Source: Brugia malayi
Taxonomy: Eukaryota; Nematoda; Chromadorea; Rhabditida; Onchocercidae
Assembly (NCBI RefSeq): GCF_000002995.4
Contig: NW_025062477.1
Span: 62,001 to 126,000 of the forward strand
Length of the DNA stretch: 64,000 bases
Direction: 5' to 3'
Below the pieces are notes generated by a model. That model saw nothing but the letters and a program-made list of their open reading frames with translations. It was not told the DNA's origin and made no database searches. Position numbers and translations under genes: made by a program. Below, in pieces: positions 1 through 12,773 of this stretch. The stretch's first letter is position 1; every line of letters begins with the position of its first letter.

Positions 1-1951
1 ATACCATAACCAATTTAAAATTTTTTAACAATGCAACAAATTTCATCTTACATTATCGAAAATTTTTTCGATAAGTAAAACATCGCGCACAGTAATTCTG
101 TTGCTTAGCTCTCCTCAGAGGTTTCATGGATCGGTTATCCTGCGCTAATTTGCTACTATGCTAATTATTACGATGGATAGGTTTTAAGGCAGGAAATGCG
201 AGACAGCTTTTACACTAATGCTTAGTTGATTCGATCGAAGACAGTTATACTTAATCATTTCGTTGCACAGACTGAATAACAAATCGTTGCAGTAATAGAA
301 TTTGTCTGAATTTTTTTTTTTTCTTTTTTTCTTTTTTTGTTTAGCTAATTTCCTGGATTATTACAGCAAAAGTGAACAATTTGTTATCAAATAAATGAAT
401 CAAACTAAGAGTTCGCAGATATCTGTGTGAGGATTTTTAGACCGATCGATCAATAATCAATTGCATCAATTGAATTTAAACAGTCTAAGTGTTTGCTTAC
501 TTTGAGTGCTTCTCTCAGGCATTTAATTTTACTAGTTTTCAGTATTTTTTAATAATTCTGATTAACTCCAAACCTGCAAAAATACAGTTTTCAATGGATT
601 GTTCGTTTCAGACTGGGTCTATAAGGATAGCAATCGTTGCAAATTTATCGTTGATGAAATGTCATTGTGACGAATGGATCAGCAATGAGATCATTTAGTT
701 TCGTAATTATTGTCATTAGTGCACATTTTTGCTCATTCCCGTTGTCATCATACTTTTATTTTGTGTCACCAAGATGTCACTGCTGTTATTGTGTTGCGAT
801 CCTTTATGCTTATCAGCTGCATTATCATCGTTGTTTTCATTGATATTAGTAGTACCATCATTCACAGAAACTATCGATGTGCTGTCATCAAGTAGTGACA
901 GACGGTGACATCTTTACCTTTAATTGCAAAACCTTCCTTTTAATTACTATACCATACACCTTATCGTCGCTGAATTCCGTCATTTTCACTGCTGCACTTA
1001 TTATGCACCTATCATTAAAGCCGTTGGCGGAAAAGGAAATGGAGCGGTTTTGGTCAGATCCGACACTAATGATAGTATTCAGTTCTGTTAATTGGAATTT
1101 GCTTGATTCTGGTAATGAAATTCATCCATATCAGCAGTCCCTTCTATAGTCTTTTTGCAATTATTTTATTAGAATGATTTACGATTTAACCTGTGGGAAT
1201 ATCAAGTAGGTTTAGCTATTCCGTAACGGTAAAAACGGAGAGATGATGAATAACCTAGCTATTAGTGAGCTAATCGATGTCTGAATTCATTCAAAAAGCA
1301 CTTTCGTTTCAAATTGAAATTCGTTTCTATCCCAGTCCCTTTTCATCAGTATGCTCATGAAATTCTCAATCTTTGCTAACGATGACTTTTATTTTCCTGA
1401 ATGAAATTTACTACTTTTATCATTCCAACATACTTATAGTAATTGGTAGTTTATAGTGTCTCAGAATCAATTACACAAATCTGCGGATCCGGAAACAAAA
1501 TTTTGCATTTTTTTCAAATTGGAAACTTGAAAAATCTTAACTGTCTGTTGCTCTTCTACTGGATGAAGTACACAGGTCATGGTAAGCAAGAATTAAGTAT
1601 TCAGTGATTGAGTGTTCAGTTAGAAAAGAATGGGTGGAAGTGTAAGCGATCAAGCTATCACATGTCGCGAGGAAGAGAAAGGACATTTGGAATTTGAAAT
1701 TCTTTTCAAATTATGCATGCATCAAATGACTCGATATCAATATCCAGCACAGTCCTTAAGCGATCCACCCTCCTTCTCTCTACTTTTGTTGTCGTTCCAA
1801 TTGTCCCTTTGCATTTCTGAGTAGCCAATGCTTTTCTCCTTCCCACTTTCGTTTTGCAAATTTAAAGCTTCCAATTGGTGTCGTGTAGGAATCGTCGCAG
1901 CTGCTGTTGTGCCTAAGTTAATGCTCAGTGCAGTTCTTTCCTCTATGCTTA

Positions 1952-1983
<32 letters not shown>

Positions 1984-2218
1984 CACCGATCTCTCCATAC
2001 TGTTTATTTGTTTATCTGGTGCAAGATGAATCGATCTCCTTCTCCTCTCTCCGTGTCAACTGTCAACTCAGCTCCTAATCATCACAATTGCAGTGGTCAT
2101 TAGTGTTAGCGGCAGCAGCAGTTTCCTCGTGCTAATATGATTCGATCTCACGTGCATATCTGACGTCCGAGCTCGGAAACGAGCGGCTTTGCGTGGTGCG
2201 ATCTACTAATTCCATGCT
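1..2218. other. Non-coding stretch, no gene recognised
   Basis: Open frames here are short (about 60-90 codons), have no recognisable domain and are not joined by convincing splice sites. The stretch holds a T-rich run near 310-340 and a CT dinucleotide repeat near 1957-1983. It may contain 5' untranslated or regulatory sequence of a gene outside the window, but nothing seen here proves it. Confidence 0.5.
1957..1983. repeat. CT dinucleotide microsatellite
   Basis: An uninterrupted run of CT units within a pyrimidine-rich strand, read directly from the sequence. Confidence 0.9.
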
Positions 2219-2640
2219 TTAATCGTTGAAAAGCTTGAACTCAATGGAATTAAGCATTTTAAAGACATTCTCGCTGTAAGCGTTTCCTCTTTTGTCAAAT
2301 TTAAAAGTGTTAGACGAATCATTCCTTGTCTGACTGAGGAGCGGTCTGTCCTTTGTCCACTCAGGTACTCTACTCCTTATTGGTGCTATATCATTTGTTT
2401 GATAACTCTTTAGACTGATGCTTGTCATCGTTGTGTCCCAGAGGAGTTGTCAACGAAGTAGGTATCAATTGTCTTATTTTGCCTCCCTTAGCATTACCAT
2501 AATAAATTACCATGCAAAATAAGCCATTCATAGACACGTTAATTACTTTAAAGTCTTGATCTAGCAAGATGACAAGTGGTTGTAACGGTGACACAACTTC
2601 ACTTACAGGTGTTCTATCTCTGGGAATCGAAACTTAAAAC
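2219..2640 (-). pseudogene. Coding-like stretch interrupted by an apparent frameshift
   Basis: Two overlapping minus-strand frames together give about 130 codons of protein-like sequence. The upstream frame (from about 2633 down to about 2410) contains PLVILLDQDFKVINVSMNG and ends soon after GHNDDKHQ. A second frame continues from about 2428 to a stop at 2219 and contains SRVPEWTKDRPLLSQTRND. No GT-AG intron obviously explains the change of frame, so this may be a decayed gene fragment, a sequencing error in a last exon, or chance. No family is recognised and there is no ATG at the beginning of the first frame. Confidence 0.25.
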
Positions 2641-3064
2641 CTGTTGAATGTGTTGAGTAATAGATATATCTTACAGGAATATGAACAATGATAGTAGCTC
2701 AGTGTCGGATAAACTAACTGTTGTTAACTTCTGTTGAGCATTCATTCAGGAACATTCGTTAACTCTTCCCGCCACTGTTCAATGCTACTATTTGATTTCA
2801 ATAATTTCACGCCTAATAAAAAGTACTATGAAATTCCTGCTATAAAATGAGCCAACTTCCGTAATTACGTAAGCAATTATTGCGTTATTTTGTTTTCAAA
2901 TGCATTTCTCACTCCTAAATGAGTAAAGAATATGTGAAATAATTTCTGATCGAATGATTCCTTAACCGTAACCGGTTCACCAGCCCTACTCATCTACCGC
3001 ATGATTCGTCATGCATCATTAGCTCACTTCAGATTTGAGTTCTTTTTTTCTTTCTTTCTTTTAG

Positions 3065-3156
3065 GTTTTGGGGTCGTTTGAGGTGGAAACAAATTTACGA
3101 AAGTATGCACCGCATCGAAACCATGCTGAATGCGGAAACAGCAGGAGATCATTGCG
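3065..3156 (+). other. Isolated exon-like island, gene unknown
   Basis: A strong acceptor (polypyrimidine tract then TTTTAG) precedes a 92-base open segment that ends at a GGTAAA donor. In the open frame it reads FWGRLRWKQIYESMHRIETM and continues through LNAETAGDHC, which is protein-like. Its end phase does not join in frame to the first SLC6 exon at 6513, so it would need another exon between them or belongs to another gene. It could also be an untranslated or spurious exon. Confidence 0.25.
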
Positions 3157-5979
3157 GTAAAAATTTTGTTTATTTCCATATTTTTCCTGAACTTTATCTT
3201 TCTTCATCGTAGAATTTCTCCAGCAAGAGGTTGTAATAAATGAATTAATTAATTATTTAACTAATTAAATAAACCAATCAATTAAAGTAATTAAATATAC
3301 GCATATATTTGTATAGAATAATGTAGAGCAATATTAATTTTCTAATGTTTAATTATCAGAGATACAAAATTAATTGAATACTGTCAATTTGAAGTTTAAA
3401 TTCTTGTTTAGTTGTTGTGATCCTCGTGATCTCAGTTCACATCTCAATTCTGAATTGATCGGGTTAGATAATTTAGAACACTTAATCGTTTATCTTTGAA
3501 GTGTTTAAGGTCAATAAATTCAAAGTGGTACTATTAGGGTGCCATCTGCTCTGTCATTGTTCACATTGAGTTCATTTTGGAAATTTCGGTCAAAGATTTT
3601 GGTTGTTGCTAATTTCACTATGGTTTTTTGTTCTTCCCAAATTTTCATTACACACTTTTAAAGATTTATAGTCAGCTTTGTCCATTCCAATTGATTTGCT
3701 TTTCAAAACTTTCCTGAAAACTTTGACTTTGTTGCAATTCAAAGCAACGATATTTCGTTTCGTTTTTTTTATCCTGAAATCTTGAAATGATCATACTTGT
3801 AGTGAACAAACAGAGGGATTATGCATGATATCGAACTAAAATGAATTAATAACCTTAAGTATTTACTTACGTCGTATTCCAGATGAAGCATATCTCGTCA
3901 TCAAAACAGATCCCAGAAATTATTTTCTGGATAGCAGTTATATTTAAAAAAAAAAACCATCTCTTACAGTTATATTTCCTATCTTTCTATTTTGAAGTAT
4001 ACATAATTTTTACTTTTCACAAGCGATCATTTCCCTTTTCATTGCACAGTTTACTGCACATTGTCAAACCATTCTTCTTCTTCCTTTCATCTCGTCATCA
4101 AACGCATGACTACAAATGAGTGATCATTGTTTGCTTTCCTTAAGATAAAAATATTCGCTTAATTATTAAACAATACTTTGTACAAAAATATAATATCACG
4201 GCGGTAATATTCTCGTATAAACATCTGATGAACATCATCAATTGGTAATCCATTTGTCGTCCATCTGCTCATTTAGATTTCGTAAAATGAAATCTGTTCG
4301 TTGTAACCGACCGGATTTTATCCTTGTTGATGATAAACTCTTGTCACGTACAATTTGCGGTGGCGATGCCGGTGACGACAACGGTTATGACAACAAATAC
4401 AGTTAGAGTTTAAAGCGAGCGAATTTCATGTGCTTTAAAAATGAATTGTTTCGAATGATATTTGCGAGGAAGAAAGAAGACAGTGCTTCCTCATCTGCTA
4501 ACTTTTAATCTCATCTTTCTTTCTTGCATTCCTTCAACCTTTCTGTCGGAAAGAAAAAAAAAAAGCTTTGCAAAGTTTGCATTTCTTATCATTCTATGCG
4601 TAGGGAGCTCCTTTACATTGTTTTATTTACTATATCTTTCTTTTTTGCTCCGCCTGTATTTTGCGCCACTTCCGTCCTGGTTAAGGACGAATTAAAATTA
4701 ACAGAATGGCAAAGTTTATCGGGTAATTCTACGTTTCTTAATTCTACTGTGTTAATTCTACTCTTTCAAGTCACGTGATAAGTTAAGTGATAAGGAGGTT
4801 GTATAATATAGAATAATTTAAAATGGAACAAGCGGGACAGATCCAGTTTAATTAAAAGTTATCATTCATTCTCTTGAAATCTCTATCCATAGATCATACT
4901 CTATACCAGTGCAAAAATATAACAATAAAATCTTTATCTTGTGAATATTTCTGACAAGAAAATTTTATCCTTCAAATTTTTAATTGGATGGTTTATACAT
5001 CAGTTGTAAACTTCACACCTTTTAAGTCTTAACTAAAATCTTCAGAATATTTTTCCACTGTTTTCTTTGCACATGCAAATCGTCAAACTGGAAGCAAACA
5101 AGTGATCGCTGTAGTAGAAATCATTAAGTTGTGAATGCAAATTCATACTACTATCTTATCAGCATCCGTCCTTCCTAGTTTTTGACCTCAGCTTACCCTC
5201 ATTTCACACTTTTTATCACAGATCTTATCGGAATATACCTACTTCTACTTTTCGATTAAATTGCAGTGCGTGAAACTGACCTACCGACTATTTTCCATCC
5301 ATTTCCGCCCCAAGCCCTCCTCTACCAACGATACCCGAGTAGGTAGTTCCCAGAGGTAGAAGCTATCAGTCGGAAAAGGAGGAGCGGTGCTATCACTTTT
5401 TTATTTCTAATCTAAGTAGAAATTAGTAATTTTTCGATTTAGTTTCACTTTCTTTTTGAGAGATGAATTAAAAGGGAGTGGAAATGATGAGGCGCAGAAG
5501 GAGAGCGATTCGGTAGTGTGTAAAGAGCATTTCTTTTATAGATTAAATAATCATTCTTTTTTCTTTGTTTGTAATAAGTGTAATTTCGAGAGAAAGAAGG
5601 CGAGAGTAGAAAGGAATCTTTCAATGCGTATCCTAATGCCACTCTCAAAGTGTGCGAAAATGTCGTCGTCCACGGTTCGTTTCTCTTGCGATCTCTCTTC
5701 TTCCATCACTCCATTAGTTGTGTTGTTTGTTCCTTCTTGACATGTTAATTTTTTCAAAATTATTTTGTTTTCATCTTCAATCTCTTCCACTGCTATTTGT
5801 CACAATTTTTCCCATTATTCTATTGAAACACCTTAAAGATAACTGAATTCAAGGAAGGTAATGAAGGACTGTTCAAGGTTGAAGAATACTCCTGGTGATT
5901 GGTTAAATTTTTGGAGGTGGTACAGTTATCTGAACAGGTATGAGAAGTGACTGGGTGAGCAGTATGATTAGATGATTGT

Positions 5980-6045
5980 ATTGTCAAAGATAAGTTAGTA
6001 ACTGAATGAGAAGTCTGGTGCTCATTCAGTTAAAGTTATGACAAT
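5980..6045. repeat. Imperfect inverted repeat (stem-loop)
   Basis: A perfect 12-bp stem (5999-6010 with 6021-6032, 10-base loop) sits inside a second 7-bp stem (5980-5986 with 6039-6045), separated by an unpaired internal region. It lies about 470 bases before the SLC6 coding region. Confidence 0.6.
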
Positions 6046-6530
6046 ACGTAAGCACTTTCCAGTTCAAGATAATTGAGGAAGGAAAACAGATTATGTGGCT
6101 ATGTTCATCTCAGGAATAGTTCCGGATTTTGAGCACCATTTCTGTCCCATATTCCAGAATTGATGGTTAAATATCCTAGATTCGAACAAAGCAATGAACT
6201 TATAAAGTTTGACTGCAATATGTATATGTGTGTTGTAGATTCTTCGACATCATGGAATCAATTCTTTGTTTTATACATATATGATCGAAAGTCTTTTCGA
6301 AATTTTAAATTATATTAAGAATTTAAACAGCTTAAGTTCCATTCCTTTACTTTAATACTTATCTGTTCCTGATTCTTGTTTGACTGTTGGAACTTCATAC
6401 CTGCACCGAACAGTTTTCTCTTGATTAGGTTCGGATTTTAAAAGATATGGTAAAGAGATGCTCTGCAAATGTTTCATTATTCCTCGCATAAGAAACTCTT
6501 ACCTCTTTATAGGTCAACGAAGAGGTGAAA

Positions 6531-9500
6531 ATGTGGTTTGAAGAACGAAGCTGGTCCAACCTGAAGATGTCATCGATGCTTGTAGAGGAGTGGCGCGATC
6601 TATGGCCCATCAAAATTGATGTGATTGTCGCATCGCTTGCGTATGTTTTCGCCACCACCAATTTTCTCAATCTACCCGGATTAATACTGCAGAATGGCGG
6701 ATGTAAGTTCGGCTTTCATGTGAAGTGACGAGAAGTGCAGGAGGAATTGTTTGTACTCAGGGATTGAAGTTGAGTTATCGATGTGTGCTAATGATGTGAT
6801 CAGCTAGACATTTCACTTATGAGCAGTGGAAATGGTTGGCAGATATAAATAAATGAGTGTCCTGAAACAAACATCAGTAAAGGGAATGATAGAGTGTACG
6901 ATTACATTATCACATCTGTTATAAAATATAAATAAGAAAGTATTGCGTGAGTACGTGTACGTGTACGTCTAAAAAATGAAATGTTAATATTTCAGTAGTG
7001 CTTTTTATTTTTGTTTTTTCAGTAGCATTTATCGTAGCTTATGGTGCATCATTATTTGTATGTGTTTTACCAATTATTGTAATGGAATTTTCGGTTGGAC
7101 AACTTACTGGACGAGCACCTATCGAAGCACTTCACAACATATGTCCACTTTTTAAAGGTAAATATGAGAGAGACCCCTCACAGCAACCTTTTACATTCCC
7201 TATTTCCGTGGGAGAATGTGTCGCAGTGATGTGTGTATGACAGTGATATTTACAATGTCCAGCAAACAAATGACAAATGACAGTATGTCAATTGTTTGAC
7301 GAGCTTGTTGGGTCAGTTTTAATTCCACTACAGTAATTTCCTATCAGTCATCCCAGGTTTTAGTCATTAGCAGTGATGTAATATTAAATTTTTGTTAAAA
7401 GCGTTGAATGACCACCACGATCGATCAATTGTTTTGTTTCGCAGAGTGATCCATTTTAGTTTGAAAATGATAACCTTAGTTTTTTTTTTTTATATAAACT
7501 GATAGTAAGCAGTAAGAGTGCAGAAGACTTCGATCAATTATCATTGCTTATCTTTCAGAAAGCAGCTCTTATCAACCATCCTCATTTTCAGTTCAGGAAT
7601 TTTAGTTGAATAACTTTATTGGACAGTAAAGTCTTTAAATTATTAGCGATTGTTTCAGGTGTTGGCGTCGCGCAGGTCATCTTTTCCCTGTTCATACTGG
7701 CACGTATGACACGATACCTGGCTTGGCTTATGCTTTACCTATTTCATCTCTTCTGGGCTATATTATCTGGACGACCAGGTCGATATATAGCATTGCATTA
7801 CACTTTTCACTGAAAAATTTTTAGCTTAAATTAATTTACGGATTTTATGACGTTCTATGTGTTATTTTTTTAGGATTACCATGGTTGCACTGTAGGAGTT
7901 TCCCCGAGCTTCAGACATTACCGTGCGAAGAAGCGGGTTCGGTAGCAAATTTGAGCTACGCTACTACAACAAAACTGAATACTTTAAGTGCACATTCCTC
8001 ACTTGTTCAGTTTATGACGTACGTTTCCTCCTTCAAAGTAATTTCTGTGTTTGATTAATTTGAATAATTTAGTTGAGGATTGCAGGATGTTAGAACGACC
8101 ATCGAGTAACATTGCTGAAACAGGCCATTTGCAGTATTACATTCTTGCTTCTATGGGAATCGTTTGGCTTCTGGTCTTTTTGGCCACTTTCTTTGGTGTC
8201 CGTTGGTTAGGAAAGGCAAGAATTTGGTGTTTAAAATTTTTGTTAAGTTATTTAAATAAATGACAGATAGTTTTTGAATACGTATGCTTTTGCGACGGAT
8301 AACATTTGCGGCCTTAAGTAGCTGCTGCTATCTTACCTTCTGGTAGTCATCTACCATTCATTAGTAAATGGGAGCCGAATTGTCTCGGTAGTTGTTAGTA
8401 ATGTGCGGTCTGACTTATAAATTTTGGTGTTTAGCGGTGATTTCTTGTGCTTTAAAAAGAAGCTTTTTCTCAAGAACCTAAAATATTGTGTATTGGAATG
8501 CCAAACGAACATTAGTATTTGCATGGAAGTTGTGTTTAATTAAAGGTTAAAGGTTAATAATCATCGCGAAAGTTCATAGTGTCACAAAATGTTCATGTGT
8601 CCTCAGAGGAATATCAAATTTTTCATTGATTGATTGTAAAATCATTTCAGGTTATGCATTTTACCTTCATTATGCCTGTGGTTTTACTGTGTTTACTTCT
8701 GGTGCGTGCTTTAACACTTCAAGGTCTTCCTGAAATATTGGTGAAATTTTATAAGACAACCGATTGGCAACGGATGACTGATTATCTCGTGATTTTTTGC
8801 TTTCATTTTTTTTTCTTAATTAAGAGGGAAAAAAGAAAAAAAAAAACTTTTTTTGTTTTCGTCTATAAAGTAAGAAAGATATTTTGGAATTTACCTATCA
8901 AACTACAAAATGAGCATAATTGGAAGTTTGATATTCCTTGAACTTAATTAGTAAAATTATTTTCGAGTTGAGATGCTTTACAGAAATCCAGTTAATACCC
9001 AGAATTTTGTCTATGGAGCAGCAAGCTGGGAATCCTTGAATCTAGGCACATCATTTATTGGCGGTAGTTATTGACACGTCCGTAAGAATTAGTGAAGTGA
9101 AGAAATGTTTGCACTAGTAAGACACTGTATCACTTGTACGTGTACACGTCACTTCTTGTCCCATTTTCTTTATTATTATTAATTCAGCCTAGCATTAAAG
9201 ATGTGGAAAGCGGCCATTGAGCAGGCTGTTTTTGCCACTGGAATTGGTTTTGGAACGTTTATTACAATCGCTTCATACAACAAGCGGACAAACAACCTTG
9301 TTGGGTGAGTACTGATAAACTGGTCTTCTTTTTCAAGTTTGACTGACTTTTAATTCTACTGTTGACCTTCGACTCTCGGTAGATCCCTCTCTGGTTCTAT
9401 CCCATTTGGTTGATGGTAAAATTTCGTCCTTTATGAATAAACATCATTTAATCTTACTCTTTCTCTCGAATTATAAATGTATTATATTAAATATTTGTCA

Positions 9501-12500
9501 CTTTTACGTGATCTGCTCTCTAGCTTTTAATTCGTAAAGTAGGATTAAATAGAAAAATCTGCTTGAGTCAAAATATTTCACTATTTATTTTTCATTGCTT
9601 CATTGTTTTACCTTTTTCTACGCTACACTTGTTTTATGTGTTTATGAATATCGGTCGCTTACTTTATTAACTGCTAGTTTTTCTTGCTTGACTTGTATTT
9701 TCTTGTTGTTTAATTTCGTTTTTTATATAATTCAAAAGAAAAAAAAAAAAATAAAAGGTAAGCGACAGTTTGTGTTATTTTGAAGTGATTAGCATGCAGT
9801 GTTCTGTTAAATTTCAAAAATGAACATTTCTAGTGATGCATGGATAATCCTGTTTGGTCATATTGTGTTGACGCTGATACAGGTACTTACAATACTTGGA
9901 TTTATTGGTCATTTATGTGTTCGACTTGGATTACAACCAATCGAGCTTCTCGATCGAGGTTCCTCCTTGGATTAAATTTGTTAATTCTCAAGTAAAATTC
10001 GTGGGATTTCAAATTTTCTTACAAAATTCATTTTTATGTCATTACCGTTGTAATCATAACGACTCAAATTTTTGTTATGCTTTTAAGATTTCAAATTATT
10101 CTGCAAGTGATTTTTGACTCTATACATTATAACATTGAGCCATTTTTTTAGCCATCTTTTTAATTTTTAACTGAAGAAAGAGATTTTATAGGAGAAGCGC
10201 AGATGTGGCATATTCTTGCATATATGTCGTACGTACCGGATACACGTACATGGACTGCAATCCTTTTGTTTATGTGCATTTTCGTCTTACTCAACATTTT
10301 TGCAAGTTTCTATTATTATTATTTTCTTGTAAGCTGTCACTGTCTCATGTTTCAATGTCCGGTTTTTAGTCACACCGGTTTTGGAAAATCCAGTTGATAT
10401 GGATTTGTTAATGACTGGAAGAAATAACATATATTTACACTCTTTCAGTATCTTCTCACTTTAAACATACTGGCAACATTTGAAGATGCATTCGGTGAGA
10501 ATTCGTCCCGTTGCTTCCCGCGATTTGTACTTGACCTTTTCATCTGTTGCATTGCTTTTGCTGCCAGCTTTTATTTTGCTACGCAGGTAAAAAGGATTAA
10601 ATGTCATTTCACGAGAAATTTCAATTAAAATTCAAATGCTCTGCAGCCAATTTGTTTACTTTAATCCAAAAATGATACAAACAAATATGAGTAGCGAACA
10701 AGTTCAGGGAGTCCTTACTTATGTCACATCATAAATGTCTGATTCAACCTTGACAAGAGTTGGTGGAAACAAAGAGCCTAGTTGATGACTGGCATGATTC
10801 TGATAAACCATGCCCGTTTAAATTTCTCTGTACTACCACTAATTATTGAAGAATTAAGAAAAGGTGAAGGAAAATTTCAAACCATAAATAATTCCTTCAG
10901 CCTCAAATCTCGGAATAGTTCAGTGGGATTTTGATTTGGCAGTCTTATAAGTTGGCTCGGTGAGATGCAGTGAACTGTTGACTATAAAAAAAATCTTTAA
11001 AACGGGATAATACTACTTTCAAAACTACTTCAACCATTTTCATTCCCCCTTATCTGATAATGTATAGCCTGGGTCTGTTAACAAAAACTTATTTCTTCCA
11101 AAATTGTATTTTTAGAGTTTTTTTAGCGTTTTCAATTTTGAAAACATTAACAAAACATTAAATTTTGGAGCAATTTGGAGATTATGGTTCAAGAATGAAA
11201 AGGAAAGGGGAACGATGATTTGAATTTCCAGTTTTGATATTAAAATTTTAAAATATATTTTTCTTCCTGATCGTATACATTTTTAGAAATTTTGCTATGA
11301 TTTCAGGGCGGTCGCTATGCATATGAATTAGTTGATGGCTACTTGAGATACGTAACATTGTGGATTATATTGTTCTTTGAAATGTTAGCAGTTGGATGGT
11401 TTTATTGTAAGTTTTTAAAATCTATGTCCGAAGAAACATTCTTCAGAAATAAAAATCTGAGACTTCGTGGAAGGTTTTCTGAAGGTTATCGATTGCCTTG
11501 TAAATTGATAATTGGCAGGTTTTTTTTAAAAAAAGAAATATTACATGTGTCAATCAAATTTGTTAAGGGTGAAAAGTGTCCTTAGCAAAGCAAAGGTTTT
11601 AGCGCAAAATGGATTAGAATTATGATATCAAACAAATGTAGAATTAAGATCAAGATACTGGGACAATCGTGATGAGTAATCAGGTATTTATTATAGGTGC
11701 ACATCGTCTTGGTAAAGATTTGCATGGGATGTTGCGACAGGCGTGCTGTTGGTGTCTTGGACATTTCATTCTCTATTTCATATATCTTTTGCCAGCCGTC
11801 CCTGTTGTAAGTTGTTTGGACTTTTGAATCGATTTAATTAATAGATTTTTCTTTTTTTTTTTTTGCATTAAATACAGCATTTGATATCTTATTTTGACGC
11901 ATTTAAATGTGAAAAATAAAGTATTAAAATTTGAAAATTTGCTGCTAAAGAGATTGGGGTCTTGGAATGGAATAAAGAAGCAATGTTGATGTTTAGGTAA
12001 TAGCTACGCTAAATTTGATCGATTATGATTACTCGACTTATTCTTCTGGAATCCATGAATGGAAGTATTCGGAACTGCTTGGATGGGCAATAGCATTGGT
12101 ACCATTGCTTCCAATCCCATTGTTTATGCAATTCAAGATTTGCAGAACATGTATCAAAGGACCTGGAGTAACGAGGTGGCAGGTAAACGCCAAAAATTAT
12201 TTCTTGTTTCAAAAGTTTGTATTTGAATCTTGTAATGGACTTTGTTTTTTTATTCAAACTTCTCCATCATAATAATTAAAATTATTGAAATTTCTGTAGA
12301 GTTTTGGTCTAGAAACTTTAACTGCTGTTTATAAACCGTTCATAAGCTAAGAATCTAACTTTAATGGTTAGGAAAATTTTTGTTTGCCTACATATTTCAA
12401 ATTTAGTTTCCAACACTACTCGACTCTTATTATGCTAATTACAGAAACTAAAAAATGCAATATCATCTCCTTTGTCTTATGAGGTTATTAAGCCACCATC

Positions 12501-12773
12501 ATCATCAGCTATGCAGAGATATTCAAGCGATACACCTGGTTACATTCTTCTTCCGCAAGCTCCGCTCGCTGAACCGGAAATTTTCAATGAGGTAATGAGA
12601 ATTGAGAATCAAATCTAAATATCTGAACTCTAAAATATAAGTTAAGGCCAAAAAGTTAGAAGTGGTATTCAAATTTAACCCAACAATATCGCTTGCAGTG
12701 CAGTAGACATTACCTAACTCTTCATTTTTTATATTTCAACTATAATTTTTAATTGGTACTTCAGAATCGATGA
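6531..12773 (+). CDS. SLC6/SNF-family sodium:neurotransmitter symporter-like protein
   Basis: Solute carrier 6 proteins couple sodium, and usually chloride, to uptake of amines or amino acids across the plasma membrane. Exons: 6513-6702, 7023-7157, 7659-7778, 7874-8018, 8086-8215, 8651-8788, 9201-9304, 9834-9958, 10192-10328, 10449-10586, 11307-11406, 11697-11806, 11997-12182, 12445-12591, 12765-12773. They join in frame to 631 residues from the Met at 6531, a normal family length. Family marks: WRDLW before TM1, NGG after TM1, MEFSVGQLTG, the extracellular PWLHC and LPC cysteines with an NLS glycosylation site, GKVMHFTF, ASYNK in TM6, and GGRYAYELVDGY before TM11. TM1 is unusual: the typical NVWRFP reads NFLNLP. 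The fifth intron starts with GC (8216). The ends of exon 9 and the acceptor of exon 7 are less certain. An acceptor at 6512 may be a trans-splice site. The substrate cannot be inferred. Confidence 0.88.

Larger units (their letters stand above)
2641..6512. other. Mostly non-coding region upstream of the SLC6 gene
   Basis: No complete gene is visible. The stretch holds the exon-like island at 3065-3156, a 39-codon ORF at 4287-4406 whose product starts MKSVRCNRPDFILVDDK (no homology recognised), and an imperfect stem-loop at 5980-6045. Distal promoter or untranslated sequence of the SLC6 gene could lie here. Confidence 0.4.
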
